From positions 1 to 64,000 of the forward strand of contig NW_005179174.1 of assembly GCF_000350225.1 (NCBI RefSeq): a stretch of DNA of 64,000 nucleotides, written 5' to 3'. This DNA comes from Chondrus crispus. Taxonomy: Eukaryota; Rhodophyta; Florideophyceae; Gigartinales; Gigartinaceae. A model generated the notes under the pieces. That model ran no database searches and had not been told where the DNA came from. It saw only the letters and a program-made list of their open reading frames with translations. Positions 42,833-53,372 of the stretch are shown piece after piece. Within the stretch, counting starts at the first letter, position 1. Each line of letters begins with the position of its first letter. The translations under genes were made by a program, and so were the position numbers.

Positions 42833-44074
42833 CTACGCGGCATCTTGTCGCGCTGTCCTCCCCCCCGCCCGTGCCGCCTGCAGGAGTGCGGGCGGGATCA
42901 TGTGGGAGGTGTCAGCAGCTGTTCCCTGGTCTGAAATCTGCTCTGCAATCAATTTGTCTGCCGCGCCAGTGTTCACCATATGCAGCAGCTCGCGACGAAA
43001 TTCACCCGTCGGGGTTTTCTCTGGTACTGTACAGTTCTCGTCCACTGCCTCGAGGCCAGCATCATCGTTCACGTAGACATTGTAGCCCAGATAGCCGAGT
43101 AGCCGAGAAATATGCGTGGACGTTACGGTCATGGCAAAGCTAGCAGCATCCACCTGTGATTTTGTCACCGCCCCAGTATCTTTCTTGAGAAATTTCACGC
43201 TCGTAATCAATCTCTTTTGTTGTAGGCTAGTCAGCTTGTGAATCCCAGTTGCCTTCGTGTTTGAAGACGTCCAGAGATTTTCGTATCCGATCTCCGTCAT
43301 CACGCTCTGCATGAGGTGGAGCGCCGGCCAATGAAACTTCCGTGCAATCTGCAGGCGCTGCCGAAATGTGTTCTCAGATTCAAATCCCTGAGCGGGAGAA
43401 GAGGCAAACTTGGAATTGTCCGAAACGCGGGCATAGGCTGCTGCATCCTTTCTGCGGCCATTACTGGCAAGAGAATGATACATGTCCATGGCCCGTCGCA
43501 CGAGGTGTAACTCTCCATCTACAGCTCTGACTTGGTCGAGAAGGTGCTTGCCAGCCACAAGCATATCCGCGTAGGTGAGCTTCACGCGATTGGATGACGC
43601 GGCATTAAGCATCGTTCCCAGCATAACCATGGAATGCCTGCTGCACGTTCGGAGCAGTCGGGCTTGTGGCCGCATCTCCTTGAAGTCCTTGCGATCTTGT
43701 GGAGTGGGAGCCTCCTCTGCCAGCATAACCAGGGCTTCGAGCAACGCGGCGCCATCGCACACACCATACCATATATTTCCCGTCTTTTCCCCCTCTTGGA
43801 TTGCGCGCTCCGCGGTTGGGTCGTCAACGGCCTTGCCGGCTTGAACGAGATCCGACGGCAGCGCCTTGTACACAGTCAGGGCCGCGGAAGCTGACACAAA
43901 AGACAGAGTTGAGATGCTGTGGGCGAGCGCACGTACACGAGATTTAGAGACAGCGCGAATGCGCGCACCAGGCACACACCTCGCCGGGTCAACGTGCACG
44001 AAGCCGTCAAACATGTCGGCGAAAGACATTGCGCTCTCGGCCTCATGACCATCACCGGCCGGCAGGCTTTCCAT
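42833..44074 (-). CDS. ParB-like domain protein, partner of the DNA methyltransferase
   Basis: The 413-residue product opens with a ParB/Srx-like N-terminal domain: VHVDPARCVPGARIRAVSKS (Asp-Pro at 29-30) with the downstream DG signature in WYGVCDGAALLEALVML (107-108). The canonical DGHHR is reduced to DGAAL, so nuclease or CTPase activity is uncertain. The remainder is helical (HLVRRAMDMYHSLASNGRRK; FRQRLQIARKFHWPALHLM) and of unknown function. It ends 27 bp before ATG 42806, which precedes the methyltransferase, on the same strand. In bacteria and phages ParB-like domains are often fused or adjacent to DNA methyltransferases; the fused relative at 61019-63148 supports a functional pair here. 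Confidence 0.65.
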   Translation of the reverse strand: MESLPAGDGHEAESAMSFADMFDGFVHVDPARCVPGARIRAVSKSRVRALAHSISTLSFVSASAALTVYKALPSDLVQAGKAVDDPTAERAIQEGEKTGNIWYGVCDGAALLEALVMLAEEAPTPQDRKDFKEMRPQARLLRTCSRHSMVMLGTMLNAASSNRVKLTYADMLVAGKHLLDQVRAVDGELHLVRRAMDMYHSLASNGRRKDAAAYARVSDNSKFASSPAQGFESENTFRQRLQIARKFHWPALHLMQSVMTEIGYENLWTSSNTKATGIHKLTSLQQKRLITSVKFLKKDTGAVTKSQVDAASFAMTVTSTHISRLLGYLGYNVYVNDDAGLEAVDENCTVPEKTPTGEFRRELLHMVNTGAADKLIAEQISDQGTAADTSHMIPPALLQAARAGGRTARQDAA

Positions 44075-44213
44075 TTCGCCGACTTCGAGCAGATGTGCGA
44101 TAAATCTAGCAAATTGCTTCTGATCGTAGTCCTCTGCAAGCGAGCTGCTGCGCGATGCGTCCTCACTCGATGTTGTAAAGGATCCAGTGCCATCAGCACA
44201 GTGAGATGGCTCA

Positions 44214-44262
44214 GCTAGGCTGAGTTGGCCTGCTTCATGCGAAGCAGGCCAGCACAGCCTAG
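44214..44262. repeat. Hairpin upstream of the ParB-like gene
   Basis: GGCCTGCTTC-ATGC-GAAGCAGGCC (44227-44250) is a perfect 10-bp stem, extended outward by TAGGCTG/CAGCCTA arms with a small asymmetric bulge. It lies about 140 bp before the ParB-like start and could be regulatory. Confidence 0.7.
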
Positions 44263-44928
44263 CCGACGCTGATCACCACGTGACCGTCGCCACGTAGAGA
44301 AGTTGACGTGTTCATCAGCTCATATCCCTATCCCCATAACACTGTCAGCAAAGAACGAATAAACGATACTCGGTGTTTGGAAGAGGCAAAAATATTAGCC
44401 AAGGCAAAGAATATCGACATTTCGGGATATCATACCCTTACTTACAGCGATCTGAGAGTTATGACAGTGTTTTTTTCCGAAGTTTTACGATTTCCTTCTG
44501 CCAACAAATATATTTGGACCTCTTATGACCTGAATAAACATTATCGGGTGCTTGCTGACAGTGGGTTCAGTCTTCGTCAATCGAAACAACGGCAGCGTGG
44601 ATTCCGAGCGAAGAAATGTAAACAGTGGACAGGATTCGGCTCATGCGTCTGGGAGGGATCCTCGCAGGCCGAAAAATGTGAATGTTGAGTTCGAGAAAGT
44701 TGGAGTGGAGCATTGTACACACAACTCTGGGAGCCATATATTTAATCTTTCACCATTCCCCCTTCCTAGCCCCTCTTTACTTTTCATATTCAATTTCCAA
44801 GCCTTCCGTCCCCGTCTCCGCACTTGGTGCGTTTCCGCCGCTATCGTCATTCGCTGGTCGCCTTCCAATGCGTGATTTGCCCGTGACGGCGTCCCCGAGC
44901 ACCCACACATTCGCTTGAGCTTGGCGAC

Positions 44929-45449
44929 CAGTTTTTCCGCCTCGCCTTCCTCCATTCTGCGCGGCGATCCTGACGTGCGTTGCTGCACTTGATCGATCTC
45001 CCGACATCTCCGTTCGCGACAACCGCCTCTCTCAACTTATCTTAAACCTCCTTGACAATGCTCCACTCCTGAATGTTCAACCGGTTCGCCAAGATGTTGC
45101 TACTCATTTCCCAGTACGTAACCGCATCTGCCTCCTGATTATCGTCCTATCGCAGCATTTTATACACCTCGACGGCCGCTTTGCACTGGCCACCTGGAGG
45201 AGAAAGTTGACTAAGGTCAGTCGAGAAAGGGACTGGGATGATGTGGGCGTGGACCCTTATGCAATCGTAGTTGTCGAGTCCGAGATTGTACCGGAACTGG
45301 AGTCTCATGATGATTTAGAGGCGTTTGAGCGTTTTGAGATTGCTGATGGATGCCTCGTAGCGAGGCGAATGGCGCTGAAGAAAAGGTTTCCAGACGTCCA
45401 AGTGAGGCTTTCCAACCCAGCTGAGTTTGAGTTTGAAGATGAGGACTGA
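44929..45449 (+). CDS. Partial ORF of unknown family, 5' end unclear
   Basis: The frame is open from 44929 but its first ATG is at 45207 (internal ACTAAG-adjacent frame start is not ATG-led upstream). The reading is protein-like throughout (LSQLILNLLDNAPLLNVQPV; VVVESEIVPELESHDDLEAF) and ends in an acidic tail FEFEDED. This pattern fits the last exon of a spliced gene or a 5'-truncated gene. I recognise no domain. Confidence 0.4.
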
Positions 45450-45943
45450 TATGGCCTACCTAAGCAGGATTCCATGTATTATTCATAGGTGTATTTGTTC
45501 GTTCCCTCTCACGGGAAGTTTGTATGCGATTGCTGGGGATATACAACATCTCTGTCACCCGTTTATAGTTTGCCGTGAACTGACAGATGTTGACGCATGG
45601 AGACAGTTCAAGCAGGACTAATGTGCTGAGCGAGGTGTGCATATAACAACAACATGGAACTGGATTTAAAGATAACGACATGAAATCTCCCTTTTTATTT
45701 CTCTCAAACTCATAGTCAACTTTGGAGCTCCGGGCACCATTTTCGTCATAGCAATCCGTCTCTTCCTCCCACAAACCGTTGTAACTATCATCCGCAAATC
45801 AAAAAACCGCCATCGACGGCGTTATAACGCCGTGTGCAGCGTCTGAATATCCATAAACTGCACTAAATCTCCGCGAAAGCCTTGGTCGGTCATTTTTAAT
45901 CCATGAGCGCGCTGCCGAATACTTTCTATCCTCGCTTGCTGAT
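45450..45943. other. Intergenic, no gene seen
   Basis: AT-richer spacer between the partial + strand ORF and the 3' end of the transposase-like gene. It contains a short dyad CGACGGCGTTATAACGCCG at 45813-45831. Short frames only. Confidence 0.45.
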
Positions 45944-48265
45944 CTAGCCACCAGCATCTCGAGATTCACACGTGACTAACGTCCTCGATATTTCTTTTTG
46001 TACTTTCACTGGGAGCTGCCCGCTCCGGAGAAGCTTAGGAAATTTGCAGAGAACGGAATCGACATAGATTTCGTCAGCATCGCCAACCGCAGGGCAAAAT
46101 TTAGCTGTCAGCTCTGCGACTCCATTTTCGGGTTCCATCCATTGGACCCACAACACCGCGATGCGTTGCTCTTGCCCAGGAACAGGATTGGTCTTTTTCC
46201 GCTTCACTATCGCTCCAATCCAGAATCTCCGGAACTTGAGCTGGGTGACGTGCGGTCGGACCACGACAAGATCTCCCACATTGTACACCACGCCCGCGAT
46301 CGGTATCTCATCCATGTCGAAGTCATGCTCCTCATCTTCAGAGCCTGGCTAGAGCGACTCTCCGCATCGCCCATCAGGCAGCCGTTCTCTCATGTATACT
46401 GCATCGCGTGTGTAATGCCCGTTCATCTCTGGACAAGTGCTTAGGTTCCAAGGGCATGGAACTTCGCCACCAAGTGTCAGTCTTGCGATGAGAGTTCTAA
46501 GAGCTTCCATGCTCGCCTGGGAACCGATCCGACGTTCAACTGCCTGAATGCGTCGCGTCATCCTGTGCGCGTCTTCTGTAGTGCTCTTCTTGCGTACAAG
46601 AGGAGGAATTGTCATTTTTCGTAGGTCCAAACTTAAGCCTGGGCGCAGAAACCCCCCCGGCAGCCCAGAAGACAGTAGAGACACGGAACTCTGCGAAATT
46701 GGCCAAAGCTTGACCTCACACGTAGAGGCACCTGCTGCGTCAACTGTGAATGAGAACTCGTGGTACACAGTAAATCCACTGAGCTCTGAGGACGGTCGAA
46801 GAAGCCTATTAACCTCGAACACAGCTTTCGTGTTGATAGTTGAGTCAATATGTGATATGATCGGCTGCGGAGTGAAGCTCTCCCCAAGCGCGGCATGTAA
46901 TTCAGGAATAGTGCATATGTTCTTATCACGGATGCCTGCCCCAGTACTAGAAAACATCTGATCAATGTCCTCATGAGTGTGACCTTTAGGCAGATAACGT
47001 GCCACCACTTTTTTGAATACTCCTCGAACGACAAGCAGCTCAAAATACCCATGAGTGAACGAGTTTTTGTTCTCGCGGGTGCAGTTGTCGAGTTGAACAA
47101 AGAGCACGGGCGGTAATATGAGATCCAAGGCTTGTAATCGGTTACTCTCTGACGTAATAACTCTGTGAATCACCTCGACTACAAGGTTGGATCCAGTTAG
47201 ATTGTAGTCCTCCGCAGTGAACAAAAATGCTCCGGCACCAGCTGACTTCCCTCCGTAGTTCAGTACACCAATGAGATGTATGGGAATACCCAGCCCAATT
47301 GAAGAAGCCTTCGATTTGCTCGCAAAATGTGGCAATGCGTACTTCACTTGATCAGCCCCGTCTACAATCAAGGAAATCGTCCTGTCAGGGCGGAGCTGCG
47401 CTTCGTCTCTTGTCGCGTAGTACATGGCACGACTTGCACGTACGAACTGGATATGCTCGGACCGTCTCCGCAGCGTATCCTCTCTTTGCTCCGCGGTCAG
47501 AGGTCCATCCAAATCTTCGTCAAACTCGACGCATGTATCACACCTAGCAAACCCGTGCAGTCGTCTCGTCTTGATCTCAGGTGCAACTTCCTTCCAGGTC
47601 CGCACAAAGTGCGTGTAACCGCATGGGAGGCGACCAAGCGCCCTCTTCTGTTCACAGTAGTCTTTCCATACCTCTATTTTGTTGCGTTGTGGGAGATGGA
47701 AAACATCGCGCTCCGGACTGTGGTCAGCGTCTCTAGATTTCACTCCGAGAAGATACGCAGCAACAAGGGTGTGCTTGCTGCCATCCAAAGATCTTGCGCG
47801 CCTATTTGCATACAGTGAAGACGGCGCATGCGGAGTACCAAGCACACTATTAAGTAAGTCCGGCGACGCTGTTGTTACACTGCGCATGTATGAACGACAG
47901 ACTACGATCCCATGGTACTGAAAAACAGGCTTGTTCTTGCTGCTCGATCCACTATCAGAATCTCGGTCGTCAAGCGCATTTCGATCGGCCACGAGTCCGA
48001 TGAGAAGTCGTTTCCGGTGAACTTGAGTTTTGCCGGCGCAAAAGGAACGACGGAGGCCCCTCGACTGCTGAAATGGAATGATCTGGCCATATCGCTGTGC
48101 GCAGCACTCCACCGGTGGTTTGTACGTCCCCGCTTCATTCGCAAGCGCATTACGCCTCATTGCAGTAGAGGACTTTGACTTGCTGATTGCATTGCGATTG
48201 CGAGAGCTTCTTCCGCGCCGCACAGAACCGCGTTGGGACTCTGAATCAGAGCTGGAGCGTGGCAT
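45944..48265 (-). pseudogene. DDE-superfamily transposase-like protein (DUF7869-like) with BAH-like tail, one in-frame UAG
   Basis: The 638-residue main frame (48265-46349) has a Ser/Arg-rich start, a CDTC pair near residue 242 and an RNase-H-like core: SLIVDGADQ (Asp302), FVQLDNCTRENKN (Asp393) and YLPKGHTHEDIDQMF (His429-Asp433). This D...D-N...GHTHxDxD pattern is the one I know from DUF7869-type, transposon-derived proteins of marine eukaryotes. After a single TAG (46349-46351) the same frame stays open to 45944 and encodes an SH3/BAH-like module (YNVGDLVVVRPH, FWIGAIVKRK, VLWVQWMEP). The stop is either a mutation or a readthrough point. It is the only plausible mobility gene inside the inverted-repeat interval. 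Confidence 0.65.
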
Positions 48266-48529
48266 GGGAACCGACGCCGAAGTCCGAATGCGGACCGCCG
48301 TGGAATACTGCTACGACAAGCAGCAGAAGCATGCGCCCCGCGTAGTGGCTGAGTAAGGTCCGGGGCATACCAGGCTTTCGCGCCTAATGTCAAGACCAAT
48401 CTGCAGCCTTCGCTGGAATCTATCGAGAATAAGCCCTACAGCAATGATGCCGAGAGAAGGCTGGAAAAATCTTCGGCAGGGGAGCAATGCCCTGCCGATG
48501 CCGCCACCCCTTGCCCACGGCACGTCCCA

Positions 48530-49126
48530 TTGGGCAATGCTCTCGCGCAGTGCAACGGCTGGCGTGCCAAGTGGTGTCGGCGGGCGAGGAGAGGCCGCTG
48601 CCCGTGCTGCACCGCGAAGGGCAGGACAGGGCGACATGATGGAGCACATGCTGCATGTGCCGGGCGGCGGAGACGCGGTGGCGAGGGATGGGGACCGCAT
48701 GAAGGGGCTAGCACAGCCCAGGAAGAAGCTCCCGCGCATGATTGAGGGCGGGAGAAGGCCCTGGCCCTGCCGCTGCACGAGCTTGTCAGAGGCAAGCTGG
48801 AACGCGAGCAGGCGTGTAAGATCGCGTCGCAGAAGGTCAGCGCCAAGTGGGCGCGGGTAGTTGGCAAGGATTGCGAGAAGGAGGTGTTCAACTTTGCGAA
48901 GGGAACTGCAGAGACAGATAGGAGGAATATGAGCGCTGCCGAGGAGGGCTTCAAGATGTTTGAGGAGCGTGAGAAGGAAATCCAGATGATGCTTAGGAAT
49001 GGGGGCGTGGGGAGCGATGTGCAGGTTGTGAGGAATGAGGAGAAGTTCTTCAAGATCAGCTGGAAGTCGCTGGAGTGTCCAAAGAGGAGCTTCTGGAGCT
49101 CCTCCTTGGACACTCCTGCGAATTAA
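48530..49126 (+). pseudogene. Degenerate ORF, charged helical C-terminus
   Basis: One frame, open from about 48340 without an ATG until 48530, is broken by a TGA at about 48744 and then continues to 49126. The part after the stop reads as a charged helix (KLEREQACKIASQKVSAKWA; FKMFEEREKEIQMMLRNGG). No family is recognised; it may be a relic of a host gene. Confidence 0.3.
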
Positions 49127-50020
49127 TGATGGAAAACTCTGACGACAGTGATTGTTAAAACTCTGGGTGTGCACAGCATGCGACAGAGAAGCAGCTTGAT
49201 GCCAAGATAGAGAAAGTAAAGCATTCTCTGAATCAATAAGAGAAGGCAAGTTCGAGATAGAAGAAGCGAAAAGGAGTGATAGGAATGAACTTCATGCACA
49301 TAGCGTCGCGCTGCGCGGCCGCCAGTTCGACGCCCGTGTCGCGCGCTGCGTACGCCACGTCCACCAGAAGCGGATCACGGCCGCCGAGTGCACCGGGCCG
49401 GCACCCACATCGGCACGGGAAACAAGGCCGGCATCATGGGCTTGTGAGGCGTCAGCGACGTCCGCCTCGGCGACTCCCTGCACGCGTGCTGCCAGCCGCA
49501 GCGCCGCCTACGTGCACTACTGCAACCTCACCACCTTTGCGTTCGTGCCCACAAGGGACGAGGTGTACAGTTGCGCGGCAGACAGTGTCGTGCATTGGCT
49601 CGCGCTGGAGCTGGTCGCGATCGCCGCACAGCAGGAGAAGCGGAACGAGGGCGTCAGAGGCGGGGAGGAGGTGCTCAAAATGAACTCAGAGGGATGGCAT
49701 GGGCAGCGCAATTCTAAGATGGCGTACAGCTTGGCGGGCGACGGAAACGGGTTGTACATCGGTGATGGTGCCGGCTAATTGTGGCCCGTGGACTCGCAGG
49801 AGGCCGGCAAAAAGGGAGTGTGCTGGCGGTTGCATAGAGGCAAGGTGACGTGCGCGGGAGTCAACGTCGCGGGGGGAATCTGATGGCAACGGCGAACAAT
49901 GACCGGCGGGTGTATGGGAGGCGTGGCAGATTGAGTGAGGCTCCGAGCTGGGGTGGTACTCTTCGTCACGGACTCCAAGTGCACGTTCCTGAGCTTGAGA
50001 CTAACGAATATATAAAATAT
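49127..50020. other. No gene supported
   Basis: GC-rich sequence with interrupted Ala/Arg/Ser-rich frames on the + strand (49276-49778). A segment around 49500-49640 (YCNLTTFAFVPTRDEVYSCA) looks protein-like but lacks an intact frame and a recognisable family. Confidence 0.4.
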
Positions 50021-50266
50021 TTATCGGGTACCGTGATGGCGTGACAGTCACGGGGAGGGCTACAAGAGCACCAAGAGACCTCCCAGGGTCAAAATGCAAG
50101 CAGAAGACGCTAAGATACTTGCAGAACCCCTAAGGAGCTCCCATTACTTATTGTCTAGTGTCTTCAACGACTGCAGAATAGTTTTGTAACGTTTTAGTGG
50201 GCTTATAACATAACTAAAGAAAAGAACGTTCTTTGCACTAGAAACCGATCTACCGGAAACCCCTGT
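50021..50266 (-). repeat. Right copy of 245-bp inverted repeat
   Basis: Reverse-complement partner of 37553-37797. Its outer end, CCCCTGT at 50266, interrupts the H3-tail ORF. Next to the two outer ends the flanks read ...GTACCGA and TATATTTG..., so there is no obvious target-site duplication. Confidence 0.85.
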
Positions 50267-50543
50267 TATATTTGATTCGGAAAGAACCATCTCCTACTTG
50301 GTACCGAAGCGCGGAGACGTCGGAACGTCCCGCGTGCTCCCAAAGGTCAGGGAGATGTTCGGCATTACTTGGGTCTTCGAAGTCGATGAAGGGGCAATTC
50401 ACGCCATGAGACGCCCTTTCGGTAACGTCCTGGCCGTTCTCTCGCCACATGCCCGCTGAACGGCGGGCGGCCCTAGTGGCGATAGCGCGGCGTGGTACCT
50501 TCCCGCTGGTGGAAGCCCTCGCCGTCTGCTTGGTTCGAGCCAT
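50250..50543 (-). pseudogene. ORF starting with a histone H3 tail, truncated
   Basis: From ATG 50543 the first ~30 residues reproduce the histone H3 tail (MARTKQTAR-ST-GK-PR...AT-AAR-SA) but with Lys9 to Ala, Lys18, 23 and 27 to Arg or Ala-type changes, and Lys4 and Lys14 kept. The sequence after residue 31 is not the histone fold (CPFIDFEDPSNAEHLPDLWE). The frame runs into the inverted repeat at 50266 and stops at 50250, so the C-terminus has been cut off. It is preceded on the minus strand by a TATA-like box and a ~390-nt GC-rich leader. Histone-tail mimicry or a diverged H3-tail fusion is inferred. A longer frame opens at 50576 with 11 extra codons; 50543 is preferred because of the H3 match. 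Confidence 0.65.
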
Positions 50544-50576
50544 AGTGCGCACAGGGAGTACCGCCCGAAGGACCAC

Positions 50577-51100
50577 AGAGCTCCCGTGCGCGGCTCGAGA
50601 CGCTGTGCGTTTCCGAGAAGTCTCGAAACGGGAACGACTGGAAACAGAGCCTCAGGCGACGCGCAGAGCACGCGGCCTGAGTTCCAGACGACGATTGACG
50701 TCAGCGACCACAGTCCCGGGCGACGCGGAGACCACGCGGCCCGAGGCTGACGCGAAGCTGACGTTGGGCAACCGGAATTCGGGCGACGCAGATGAAGCGC
50801 GGCTTGAAATTAACTGTTAGAAGTTCGACGGCGAGAGAGGCGCGAGGAGGCAGGGAGAGCGCAGTTCAGTGGCAAGGTGGAAAGACGGTGGCCGGAGGGG
50901 CCAGAGCGGTCACGCGAGGAAGCAGGGCCAGTATATTTACGTGCAGCGGCAGCCCCGTGGGCTACCCTGAGGAGGGGGTCATGTGAGATATTTTTAGGGA
51001 AATATTTGCATTTTACTGTAGAGGGAGATTTTATTCTGTAGTCCAAGATTTTATTTGAATTTTAGAGAAGCGCACGCGGACGGCCCGGCGGAATCCGGGC
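50577..51100 (-). promoter_or_regulatory. Promoter and leader of the H3-tail ORF
   Basis: On the minus strand an AT-rich tract (about 51060-50985) precedes a TATA-like TAAATATAC at 50931-50939 and a GC-rich leader with two related ~28-bp blocks (GGCGACGCG...ACGCGGCC at about 50656 and 50719 on the + strand). This is the pattern of a retroelement LTR/leader or of a highly expressed gene. No second copy is present to test for an LTR. Confidence 0.4.
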
Positions 51101-51443
51101 CAGATGCGTGGACGCTTCTGGAAGGAATTTCGTAGAAATAAAAGAGAGAGGGTGACGGGCGCTGCGGGGAAGGGGGGACGACACTCGGCCAACCCTCACC
51201 ACGAACGGCACGCTCCCCAGAACCGCCTCCTCCATTTCACCGACAATAGTTCCGATCCCGATTCACAAAGTAGCAATGATTTCTCGACGCCGCTTGTTAC
51301 AGCAACACCACCGAACTACTGCTGCCGTTCTACTCCACGTATCAATCCATTTGGGCAACAATTTTTCCTCGGCTGCTTTCAAATGGGACTCTCCCTCGAT
51401 GCTCTGCACTCGATATGTGCGTCTTGCACACATTATGCTAACC

Positions 51444-51690
51444 ATTCTCGCGTCCATCTATACCTTCGCTCACACCCCCCTTCTTTCACGTCATGCAGAC
51501 CACCTCCCCCTCCGGTTTCTAACGCTGCCTTCTCCCTCCAAGCCCATTCCTTTCCACCCCTTCACCCCCCGCTTCTCTTCCGATCGCTGATCCCCCATTC
51601 GTCTTCTTCTTGGCCACAGTCCTCGTCTTCCTCTGCGTCCTTCACCTCTACGCCACCCGCCATCCACCACTGCCACTCCCCACGCCATAT
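51444..51690 (+). repeat. Left copy of ~240-bp pyrimidine-rich direct repeat
   Basis: Starts CGCGTCCATCTATACCTTCGC and matches 53081-53310 with many small differences and gaps. The two copies bracket the second transposase pseudogene. Confidence 0.7.
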
Positions 51691-51696
51691 TTCGTT

Positions 51697-52987
51697 ATGA
51701 AAAGAGGGCAAGTTCTGAGAAAAAACCACAGTCCCACAATGCGGCAAAGAGTAAGAAACAACTACAAAAATACTGTTTTTGCAGCCATTGCAGCTTTGGT
51801 ATTGGAAGACGAATCTCTGAACTCTGTGGCAGCTACGATAAAGTTGAATCAAATTGCCTATTCGCCACTACACGGTCCTCGCCGGGTGAATATTGTGCGA
51901 AACAGAACCAACATTTCGTTCGAAGAAAGTACTGCCATTTACAGTGATAAAGAATTCGAGAGGGCTTTTAGGATGACAAGGTGTTCTTTCTACGAACTGC
52001 TAGAAAATTTAAGGGATGAGCTGAAGCGACGATACACGCGTACGACAATTAGGCCAGCAGCGCGCTTGGGCATAACGCTGAGCCTGCTTACGAGAGGGAG
52101 TTACCTCAACGAAATGCGACATTACGGCATCGGAAGGCCTACTGTTTACGAAATTTTCAAGGATACACGACAGTTCATTTTGCGCAAATTGCGGTTCCCA
52201 AATCCTCTACAAAGTGATGAAGAACTACAGCTCCTTGCCGATGAGTTCAAGTCTTCAAGGAGGACAATCAGTCCTTTAACAGGCTGCATTGGCGCTTTGG
52301 ATGGAATTTGTATGAAGATCAAACAATCTGAATTTCGCCGTGGCCCTGCAAGGGTTTTACTGCAGAAAAGGTTACTACTCTGTTCCTGTACAAGCGCTTG
52401 TCGATTCGCGGTATCGTTTTTTAATGGTTTGTGCTATGTGCAAGGGGTCGACCCACGATTCCTTGGCGCATTCGGTTTCATCGTTGGGAAGATACTTGGC
52501 TGCTAGTCTACTGAATAAAGACTACTGGGTGGCGGGCGATGAAGCGTACAGTTGCGACGAAAGTTTACTAACTCCTTTTTCTGCTTCTATGATTCGTGGT
52601 CACCCGTATCGCGATGCGTATAATTTTTCAGTCTTCTTCACGTATACATGTTGAACAAGCCTTCGGAATCCTTGTAAGTGGAGAATTCTGCATCAGTTGG
52701 AATATTCGTTGGAGGTTTGTATTGAAATCGTTATGGTCACGATGATATTGCACAATTACTGCATTGCCCGCAACGGTCGCCCACACAGGATTAATAATTA
52801 TTGCTCTAATTCTTTAGACATATTACAAGAAGAGACGAGCGACTGGTACAGGATTGCGAAAGAAGACAACCTTGAGATGGTTGACATGGTGCGAGATTCT
52901 CTAGAGGCAGACTTGACGCGAGGTTCGTCGAAGAAAAGAGAGAAAATGGTTGCATTTCTGGAGAAACGAGGTATTCTTCGTCCTTAG
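51697..52987 (+). pseudogene. Second PIF/Harbinger-like DDE transposase, frameshifted
   Basis: ATG 51697 opens MKRGQVLRKN, then a helix-turn-helix-like region and the DDE_Tnp_4 core. The first Asp is in IGALDGICMKI (~52290). Sense then shifts frame near 52335 (GRP/RKGYYSVPVQALVDSRYRFL in the new frame), with the second Asp in VAGDEAYS (~52540), and shifts again near 52640-52690, where the VEQAFGIL Glu lies. The last open part ends at 52987 (KKREKMVAFLEKRGI). It is different from the copy at 13542 (sequence similarity is only motif-level). It is inactive. Terminal inverted repeats were not identified. Confidence 0.8.
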
Positions 52988-53080
52988 ATTTCTTTTGAGT
53001 GCTTCTACAAGCATAGGAGCCGTCCATATTGGGCGGGGTGGTGGTGGGATAAACTGAGCATTTGATATGCGCAAGTACAT

Positions 53081-53310
53081 AATTTCTGCGCGTCTATCCC
53101 TACCTTCGCTCACTCCCTCCTTCCTTCACGTCATGCGGTCCACCTCCCCCTCCTAATTCCTCCTCCCTCCAACCCCATTTCCTTCCAACCCTCCACCCTG
53201 CTTCTCCTCCGAACGCTGATCCCCCATTCGTCTTTTTCTTCGCCACCCTCGTCGTCCTCTTCTGCCTCCTTAACCCCTACACCGCCCGCCACCGCCACTC
53301 CCACACCATG
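53081..53310 (+). repeat. Right copy of ~240-bp pyrimidine-rich direct repeat
   Basis: Partner of 51444-51690; both contain CGCTGATCCCCCATTCGTCTT and end in a CCGCCACC-rich stretch. What follows differs: here a Pro-rich frame instead of the transposase. Confidence 0.7.
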
Positions 53311-53372
53311 CCTTACCCTCCTCTTTTTCCTCCGCTCTCCCGCTGGTCCCGCCCTCCACCGCCATACGCGCC

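Noticed and set aside
48387-48860. 157-codon + strand frame
   Set aside because: The neighbouring frame continues with more protein-like sequence to 49126; this one is Arg/Ser-rich and appears to be a shadow.
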